NCBI RefSeq assembly: GCF_016918075.2
Contig: NZ_JAERPS020000003.1
Location: forward strand, 434,001-498,000
Direction: 5' to 3'
Source: Rheinheimera maricola
GTDB lineage: Bacteria > Pseudomonadota > Gammaproteobacteria > Enterobacterales > Alteromonadaceae
DNA length: 64,000 nucleotides
In this document: positions 58,196-64,000 of the stretch, one piece after another
How positions within the stretch are numbered: the stretch's first letter is position 1
How the letters are laid out: each line of letters begins with the position of its first letter
Program-made: the position numbers and the translations under genes
Notes under the pieces: model-generated
Databases searched by the model: none
Told to the model about the DNA's origin: nothing
What the model saw: only the letters and a program-made list of their open reading frames with translations

Positions 58196-59937
58196 TTAAC
58201 TCTTAGCTTCTGTCAGCTCTAGCCAGCTTAAGCCCCAGCGATCAAAATCTTCTCGCAGTATTGTCAGTTCTAATGCATGACGTCCGGCCTCTAAGTACAC
58301 CTTGTGCCGCTTTGATACCGAGTCATCAACCGAACGGTCAAAACCAACAACGCCTGCCAGTTTTCTACCCTGCCAGAGCTGAAAAAACGCACCGTTTTGG
58401 AAGCTACTACCTTTGTAATTCAGTTGATACCAGCCTGCTTTTGCCACTTGTGTGTCAAACCGCAGCCTCACCATATTTTGCTCTGTGGCTTTATTGGTTT
58501 TGAATACCAGATAGCGCTCGGGTTTATCTTCGCTGGCGGCAAAGTAATATAAGGGTGCATTATGCAATTGCGTCAGCTGTTGCATATCGATACGCCCCGG
58601 AATAGCGGACACCATAGCTGGCGCAAGCTTCACCGCCTTTTCAGATGGTACAGCCAACATCTGTCCTGAGCGGGCAACCACAATAAAGCTGCCACCGCTA
58701 TCCGGTAACGTCACTTCCAGCTCAGTACTATCTGCACCGACGGCATAAGCTTTTGCATAATGCTTCTGGTAAAAGCCACCCAGTAAATGCGCCTGTTTTA
58801 TCGTCGAGCGGTAAATGTCATAGCCGGTTACCCGTTTATCCGCTGATGGCAGCCAGCTAAGTATCATTTTGCCGTCGTCGCGCTCGAGCAGTCTCAGCTG
58901 GGTTACAGCAGAGATTATTTGCTCACGCTGTGTCAGTCGCTTTTGCTGTGCCTGCTGCAGTTGCTGTTCAAATGCATGGCTCGAGGCTGCAACGATATCT
59001 GCATGCCCATCCATCGCTAAGCGAAAGCCAATACCAGCCGCGACATTCCAACCTTCACGTTTAAAGCGGCCGCGGTTGCTGTGCGGCTGAGCCGGATAAT
59101 GCCAATTGCCGCCGCGTGTAGCGATAAAGTCGCACGATGCCGTATCCGCGGCAGCATCAGACACATAGCCCTGCGGGTTGAAACAGCTATTCAGAAACTG
59201 ACTGACATTACCCACCATGTCATACAAACCAAACGGATTGGGCCGGTATAAACCGACTATGGCATTGTAGGCTTCGCCATCATCACAATTAAGATGCTCG
59301 ATAAAGCCTTTGTTGCTGTAACCATAAAGCTGGTTATTTACCTGTTCACCGCTAAGATCAGCAAAGTTGCCATACTGACAGGCTTGCGTTTGCAATGGAT
59401 CATCCCCCCAAGAAATAGCGGCTGGTAGTATTGGCTTTGGTGGCGTACTCCCACTCCTTCTCGGTGGGTAAGCGATAATGCTGGCCGGTTTGTTCAGACA
59501 ACCAGGCCGCATAGTTGTTAGCATCTTGCCAGGAGATACAGGTTACCGGCTGGTAATCGCTGTAGCTATAGCGGTGCTTATCCCAGCGCCCACTGCCTTT
59601 GTGCTCCGGGCCGCGCAGGCCTTCAGCATCAATAAAGTCGTTACAGCTACTATCAGGGTTGTAACCGGTAGCAGCAGCAAATTTGCTAAACTCCGCCACG
59701 GTTACCGCGTATTTACCCAGCTGAAAGGCGCTCAGGCTGACCTTATGTGCAGGCTGAGCCTGCTTTTCTCCGCCGGTAGTACCCATGACAAACTCGCCGG
59801 CGGGGATATTGACCATCGGCGGCACGATATGCTCTGTAGATACTGCTATAGAACTTGTTGAAGTTAAAAAGATAAAAAGATAAAAAGATAAAAACATGAA
59901 AAACAAATAGAACCATTCGTAAACTTTTAGTATTCAT
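58196..59937 (-). pseudogene. Sulfatase-modifying-factor-like exported protein, two frame breaks
   Basis: The best start, ATG 59937, has GAGGTGG 7 bp upstream and opens a signal peptide. Its frame passes an octanucleotide repeat (59865-59894) into the wrong frame; one more unit would join it to PPMVNIPAGEFVMG. A second break at 59404-59412 (C6 and adjacent AA) interrupts YFWGDDPL. The domain then continues with GYSNKG, NPFGLYDMVGNVSQFL and RGGNWHYP, the SUMF1/EgtB/PvdO fold. The Cys pair of true formylglycine generators is missing. The C-terminal 250 residues hold a fibronectin III-like unit and a beta-sandwich. No sulfatase is nearby. Confidence 0.75.
59865..59894. repeat. Octanucleotide repeat TAAAAAGA, 3.75 copies
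   Basis: Three full units and a six-base partial one, in the signal-peptide coding part of the sulfatase-modifying-factor-like gene. A one-unit change shifts the frame by two (mod 3), so the tract can switch the gene. Confidence 0.9.
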
Positions 59938-60108
59938 TACGCCACCTCAAAATAAGGTAGGTATAGAGTTCTTACTCTCGTTGCGGGTGTCATAACTATT
60001 TCATCCGGTATCAGCTTGCCGTGTCAGTTGCAAACTAGCAAAGCATGTGTCGTTAAAATGTGAAGCGCCTAATGCAAGAAGCCTCATCAGTATGCAAAGG
60101 TGTTGCGC

Positions 60109-60765
60109 TTACACCTTCGCTTGCTCTGAGGGCTGCCGCATAAAGCAAAGTCCCAGCCAGAAAAACCAAATAATTTGCAATACGCCAAACAGCTCTTTAA
60201 AAATAACAACAGAAGTAATAGTGGCGACACCAGCCACCCCCACTGTAATACCTAAGTAATTCAGCTTTTTAGAAAAAACGTCTGCCTTTAGCGCGAGAAC
60301 GCTGACCAGAATGACCCATACCGCGCCAACAATTTCATTATCGCCACCAATACTTTGTGCAATGGTCATCAGCAGCGCCCAGGCATCCAAGGCTTTTTGC
60401 GCATCAGTCTGGGCTATACCAATGGCATAGCTGACGCCACTAATGGCGATCATACCGCTTGCGATCACCAAGCCTACCCAGAGATAGCCAAAAGCGTTAG
60501 TCACAGACTTTAGCCGCTCGCTGGCATTGCCCAGCATGCGCGATGTGCCCGCGACCAGTATCGATAACACCAAACCAAACAGTATGTAGGTAATAAATAA
60601 GAAAACTGCGGTTATCGTTTGATGCTCGGCAATAAACGTCATCTTGGTTTGCGCATCACTGTCAGTAGGAAAGCGCCAAACCGCGTCGTAGTATATGAAT
60701 GCAGAGATGTAGATAAACGACAGCACTAGCGCTGCGATTCCAGTAACATAGTTAGCCGACTTCAT
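60109..60765 (-). CDS. DUF4386-like membrane protein
   Basis: 218 residues with about seven hydrophobic helices (e.g. VTGIAALVLSFIYISAFIYY, TAVFLFITYILFGLVLSILV). Size and layout resemble DUF4386 proteins of unknown function; the assignment is tentative. Start: ATG 60765, with GAGG 8-9 bp upstream; a longer open frame to 60828 is not needed. Divergent from the AraC-type membrane regulator across 127 bp, which suggests that regulator as its controller. Confidence 0.7.
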   Translation of the reverse strand: MKSANYVTGIAALVLSFIYISAFIYYDAVWRFPTDSDAQTKMTFIAEHQTITAVFLFITYILFGLVLSILVAGTSRMLGNASERLKSVTNAFGYLWVGLVIASGMIAISGVSYAIGIAQTDAQKALDAWALLMTIAQSIGGDNEIVGAVWVILVSVLALKADVFSKKLNYLGITVGVAGVATITSVVIFKELFGVLQIIWFFWLGLCFMRQPSEQAKV

Positions 60766-60808
60766 TTTTATTGCCTCATCCTTTAACATTAATTGATGCA
60801 AGGCTTGC

Positions 60809-60831
60809 AGGATGACGTATTTTTGCATCCT
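60809..60831. promoter_or_regulatory. Inverted repeat between the DUF4386-like and AraC genes
   Basis: AGGATG-N11-CATCCT, preceded by the palindrome GCAAGGCTTGC. A possible operator for the regulator; sequence-only. Confidence 0.3.
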
Positions 60832-60892
60832 AATAGACCGTGCATGACGGCTAGGAATCTTTTGACCAATCTCTTACTAAGGTAAAGCATAG

Positions 60893-62077
60893 ATGCCAAC
60901 CTATTTTGCAAACTACCTATTGGCTGGCAGCCTTGGACTGGTTAGCATTGCGATCCCTATGCTCATGGCCAGAAGAGAGGTCAGCCAAGCCTATCTTATG
61001 TTGGCGCTGTTTCTGATTTTCACAGCATTGGCAAATGCCTTACCAATGTTAATCCAGGCATTCCCGAGCCTTGAACTTTATAGTCTAGCCATCGTTATTC
61101 CCAGCTACGTTTTTCAGCCAATATGTTTGTGGTTTTATGTCAAAGCCCTGTGCTCCCCCACGTTGTGGCATATAAAACAAAACCGGAAATTACACTACGT
61201 ATTGCCGATATTGTCGTTGTTATACGCAGTGGCACTGTTATGTACACCCTCACAATACCTTGTTGAACTTATGCAAGGGACAGAGCAACCGCTTTCGCAA
61301 ACCACCGAATTGCTGGCCATGTTCACTTTCGCCTTTATGCTGATTTGGCTAATGCAGTCATCAATTTATATTTATCTGATAATAAAACGGTTGTTGGCTT
61401 ATCGCAGCGAGCTCAGGCACTTGTTCGCATCCAATGACAAGCGGGAAATGAGCTGGCTATTTTTCATTATTTCAGCAATATCCGTTGCCTGGCTGCTGGC
61501 TTTCTGCGTACTTTTATTGAGTTTCTCCGGCGAAGCTAATGATGCATTAACCAACACGCTGCTGCTGGCTTACTTTGCCCTGCTTTGGTTAATGTCGTTT
61601 TGGGGCTTGCGGCAAAAGCCTGGTTTCAGTGAACGATACCTGCAACAAGAAGACCTTGATGCCATTGCGACATTAACAACAATGGAAGACACACCGGCAA
61701 AATATAACCGCTCCGGGCTTGATGAGGCGCGCAGTGAAAAAATTGCGGATAAAATTGAACAGGTTATGAAAGCTAAATCATTGTATTTAAACCCTGATTT
61801 ATCGCTTAAACTCTTGGCCGCCGAGGTAGCAGAAAAGCCTAATTATGTCTCGCAGGTACTGAATCAAAAACTCAACAGTTCATTTTTTGACTATGTGAAT
61901 GGCTATCGGATTGAGTACAGTAAGCAGCTTATTAGCGAGAATAAACTGCCTATCATAGAGGTGGCATTCGCATCTGGTTTCAATGCCAAGTCGTCTTTCT
62001 ATAAAGCTTTCAAGGTCAAAACCGGGCAGACGCCTAAACAATTTGCGGCCAAAGCACCTGCCATTTGCCGCGATTGA
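60893..62077 (+). CDS. Membrane-embedded AraC family transcriptional regulator
   Basis: 394 residues. The N-terminal part (about 5-245) is six or seven transmembrane helices. The C-terminal 110 residues are an AraC HTH: LSLKLLAAEVAEKPNYVSQVLNQ (first helix-turn-helix) and IIEVAFASGFNAKSSFYKAF with TGQTPKQF (second). This architecture is common in Bacteroidetes and Alteromonadales and lets a membrane signal be read by the DNA-binding domain. Divergent from the DUF4386-like gene. Confidence 0.9.
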   Translation: MPTYFANYLLAGSLGLVSIAIPMLMARREVSQAYLMLALFLIFTALANALPMLIQAFPSLELYSLAIVIPSYVFQPICLWFYVKALCSPTLWHIKQNRKLHYVLPILSLLYAVALLCTPSQYLVELMQGTEQPLSQTTELLAMFTFAFMLIWLMQSSIYIYLIIKRLLAYRSELRHLFASNDKREMSWLFFIISAISVAWLLAFCVLLLSFSGEANDALTNTLLLAYFALLWLMSFWGLRQKPGFSERYLQQEDLDAIATLTTMEDTPAKYNRSGLDEARSEKIADKIEQVMKAKSLYLNPDLSLKLLAAEVAEKPNYVSQVLNQKLNSSFFDYVNGYRIEYSKQLISENKLPIIEVAFASGFNAKSSFYKAFKVKTGQTPKQFAAKAPAICRD

Positions 62078-62131
62078 TTACCAGGTTAACTATACCTTTT
62101 TAACGTGCTGGTTGTTCAGTGTCTGCGTTTA

Positions 62132-63616
62132 TTAACCGTCCACACAAATTGGGTAACCCGCCGGGCAGGTTTTTGGCGTAAAATCGCTGGTCCATTGACT
62201 GAACTCTTTCATGCTGAACTGGCGCCAGCCGCGGATATCCACCAGCGTCTTTACATCGAGTTTTAGCTCTTCTAATGCTTGGGCAAAGCGTACCATATCT
62301 TGGTAAATGCGTGGCTTAGCGGTTTTTAACTCGGTGACATAATGATCTTCTGCCAGCACTATGCCGGCAGAGGGTAAATACGCCAGCAAATAATGTTGTG
62401 CATGTGCGGTAGCGATATCAAACAACATCAGATCACCCAACGTGAATGTTGCACGTTCTGGGATTAACAGCAGCTTATCCGGCTGTGCAGTATTGGCATG
62501 TTTTAAAATGGTAGCCTGGTGCTGCATGGCAATAACCAGTGTTGCCCCCAGTGCCAAGGCATTGTCCAGCCCACGCACGTTAGCATTATGATGATGGGTA
62601 ACGACGAAGTACTTCAGCGGTTTATCTTGCAGCGACAACTTTTTAATTTCAGCAAAATTTTCTGCCAGCGCCTCCGCCGCACCCATAGCAATGTAATGAT
62701 CGGCTTGCTCAATAAATACTGTTAGTGCCCGGCCTTTACCGGCCTGATAAACGCCAGTGCTGAGCTTTTTCGCAGTAAATTCAGAACTATCAAACGTTTC
62801 GCCCCAGGGCGTAAAATGCGCATAGCCGCTAAATGCCGCTGTTAAATCTGGTTCAAGCGTCAAATCACGGTGCACTGAGCTCAGCCGCAGCTGGCCATTG
62901 ACGAAAAAATTCATATCACGGGCAAAGGCCACTTTAGCCGCGGTGTTGTGATTGGAGAACACGTACAGCATCTCGCCTGCCCGCGGGTGCTGGCGCAATA
63001 TTTTATGGATAAGGCCGGAAGTATTATCAACAAAGTAGGTATAGCGCTCTCCGGATGCGTGCTGCAACATTAACTTTTGCTGCACACGGCCACGGAAATA
63101 TTCATCTCCCAGGTACTCCAGCTCTGCCGTCAGGCTGGCCAAACGCCTGGCTTGCAGCGTATCGCTACTACGCTCTAACGATGCGCCTAAACGGTCAAAG
63201 TTTGCCCAGTTCTCTTCTGAGTATTTTTCGTGCAAAATGTCGTACATGATGGTGCTATCACCCTGCTGCACCCATTTTTCCAAATCCAGCGTACTGCGCG
63301 GCACCCGATACGACAGCAAACTTTTACGCCGGTTTTTATAATCGATGGTCAGCTCTTCATTGATACGCCATAACTCAGGCACATCCGGTGACTCGCCCTC
63401 GCCTGGCCAGGGACCTTTGTTGTAATCGACCACTTTTACGCTATTAGCCTGCAGTAGCGCATCGCCACCGTAGGCTATAACCATTTTATCGACAATAGAC
63501 TTTACTTCATCCGACGATGCTGTTTTAGCCGGTACGTTGTTTTTAGCTGCCACGCCGCAAAATGCTGTCAGAGCCAGTAACAAAAAACCGGTAACCAAAT
63601 GAGTTATTACTTTCAT
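62132..63616 (-). CDS. Exported metallo-beta-lactamase-like protein with altered metal motif
   Basis: 494 residues with a signal peptide (about 1-23). The first half is beta-rich (YGGDALLQANSVKV..., lipoprotein-like or LolA-like in feel). The second half resembles the MBL fold, but the metal loop reads VTHHHNANVRGLD rather than HxHxDH: the Asp and following His are replaced by Ala and Asn. A C-terminal DIRGWRQFS region follows. Start: ATG 63616, with AGGA 9-10 bp upstream. It might be a pseudo-enzyme or bind one metal. Divergent from a small membrane peptide gene. Confidence 0.75.
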   Translation of the reverse strand: MKVITHLVTGFLLLALTAFCGVAAKNNVPAKTASSDEVKSIVDKMVIAYGGDALLQANSVKVVDYNKGPWPGEGESPDVPELWRINEELTIDYKNRRKSLLSYRVPRSTLDLEKWVQQGDSTIMYDILHEKYSEENWANFDRLGASLERSSDTLQARRLASLTAELEYLGDEYFRGRVQQKLMLQHASGERYTYFVDNTSGLIHKILRQHPRAGEMLYVFSNHNTAAKVAFARDMNFFVNGQLRLSSVHRDLTLEPDLTAAFSGYAHFTPWGETFDSSEFTAKKLSTGVYQAGKGRALTVFIEQADHYIAMGAAEALAENFAEIKKLSLQDKPLKYFVVTHHHNANVRGLDNALALGATLVIAMQHQATILKHANTAQPDKLLLIPERATFTLGDLMLFDIATAHAQHYLLAYLPSAGIVLAEDHYVTELKTAKPRIYQDMVRFAQALEELKLDVKTLVDIRGWRQFSMKEFSQWTSDFTPKTCPAGYPICVDG

Positions 63617-63767
63617 AAACATTGTTCCTATTATGCGATAACTGCAAACTAACAAAGACAATGTCGTAAATTTGTGAAACGTGGCAGCGTTTTCCAACGA
63701 AATCTTCACAAAGGATTATTTAAGCTTGTTGTTATGTTCACCCCAAATCACTGACATGGAGTTACTT

Positions 63768-63905
63768 ATGAGTAAAAATTTTAAAAGAACAGCTGCATAC
63801 GCCGCTTTAGTTTTGGTACTTGGATGTGTCGCATTTTACGCATCTATGGACGATTACCAGAAAGAGAACTTTTCAAAGCTGCTGAGCCAAACCTTTTCAG
63901 AGTAG
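63768..63905 (+). CDS. Small single-helix membrane protein, 45 residues
   Basis: The ATG at 63768 has GGAG 7 bp upstream. The peptide is a basic N-terminus (MSKNFKRT), one hydrophobic helix (about 9-25, AAYAALVLVLGCVAFYA) and an acidic tail. Not recognised. It may be a lone small membrane protein or belong with the neighbours to the right. Confidence 0.6.
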   Translation: MSKNFKRTAAYAALVLVLGCVAFYASMDDYQKENFSKLLSQTFSE

Positions 63906-63924
63906 GGTTTTACTACGTTAAGTA

Positions 63925-64000
63925 ATGACAAAGCTGATCCAGCCGGGTACCGAGCTTAATTTAGCTGATGCATTGCCAAACAATGAGATTGGCTATCTGG
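63925..64000 (+). CDS. Start of a coding region cut by the right edge (hypothetical)
   Basis: An ATG at 63925 opens a frame, MTKLIQPGTELNLADALP..., that stays open to the window end (25 codons). The ribosome site is weak and the product cannot be identified. It follows the small membrane protein by 19 bp. Confidence 0.4.
   Translation, partial: MTKLIQPGTELNLADALPNNEIGYL

Noticed and set aside
58196..59937. Formylglycine-generating sulfatase maturase
   Set aside because: The catalytic Cys pair is absent and no sulfatase gene is nearby.

Overview
The window looks like chromosomal DNA of a marine or aquatic gammaproteobacterium of the Alteromonadales/Chromatiaceae type (Rheinheimera/Arsukibacterium-like). 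This is inferred from recognisable proteins and from gene order: aroF-tyrA beside rpsP-rimM-trmD-rplS, ffh, ypjD-corB, clpB-pgeF-rluD facing bamD, radA, and serB facing ytjB. No tRNA, rRNA, prophage or CRISPR array was seen.

Layout. 1-5.7 kb: a leftward cluster of an M28 peptidase lipoprotein (cut by the edge) and two exported amidohydrolase-fold proteins, one a tandem fusion. 5.7-12.3 kb: a membrane GGDEF/EAL protein, cytochrome c', cytochrome b561 and a penicillin-acylase-type hydrolase. 12.35-13.7 kb: pheA behind a Phe-rich leader peptide and transcription attenuator. 13.8-21.5 kb: a lipoprotein, a YaeR-type VOC protein, a TPR protein, a beta-CASP metallo-hydrolase, a LOG-family protein and a CapA-Mur ligase fusion. 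21.6-24.0 kb: tyrA and aroF under a promoter with three TyrR-like boxes. Phe and Tyr branch genes thus sit about 9 kb apart under two different control modes.

24.6-28.3 kb is an AT-rich accessory island inserted between rplS and a DnaJ-related gene. An 81-bp direct repeat (one mismatch), a duplicate of the rplS/dnaJ junction, flanks it exactly. It holds a decayed IS10-like element, a gene for an exported protein whose signal peptide is encoded by nine CTTG repeats (a likely phase-variable gene, here out of frame), an unknown Sel1-like protein, and a fragment of galE.

28.3-50.3 kb is conserved core: the ribosomal/tRNA-modification operon, ffh, ypjD-corB, an SLT-domain lipoprotein, gshA, pssA, clpB (with a heat-shock type promoter), pgeF, rluD, bamD, radA, a double-PilZ protein, an alpha/beta hydrolase with serB, ytjB and tatD. 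50.4-54 kb: an amidohydrolase divergent from a CadC-like regulator, with four 11-bp-spaced CTGAAG-type repeats between them. 54-58 kb: prfC-argS-pdxH. 58.2-59.9 kb: a sulfatase-modifying-factor-like gene broken by an octanucleotide repeat and a second frameshift. 60-64 kb: a small membrane protein gene divergent from a membrane AraC regulator, a metallo-beta-lactamase-like protein with altered metal motif, a 45-residue membrane peptide, and a gene start cut by the right edge.

Several frameshifts (two in the transposase, one in the sulfatase-modifying-factor-like gene) fall in homopolymer runs, so base-calling errors must be considered for those. The tetra- and octanucleotide repeat tracts are not explained that way.
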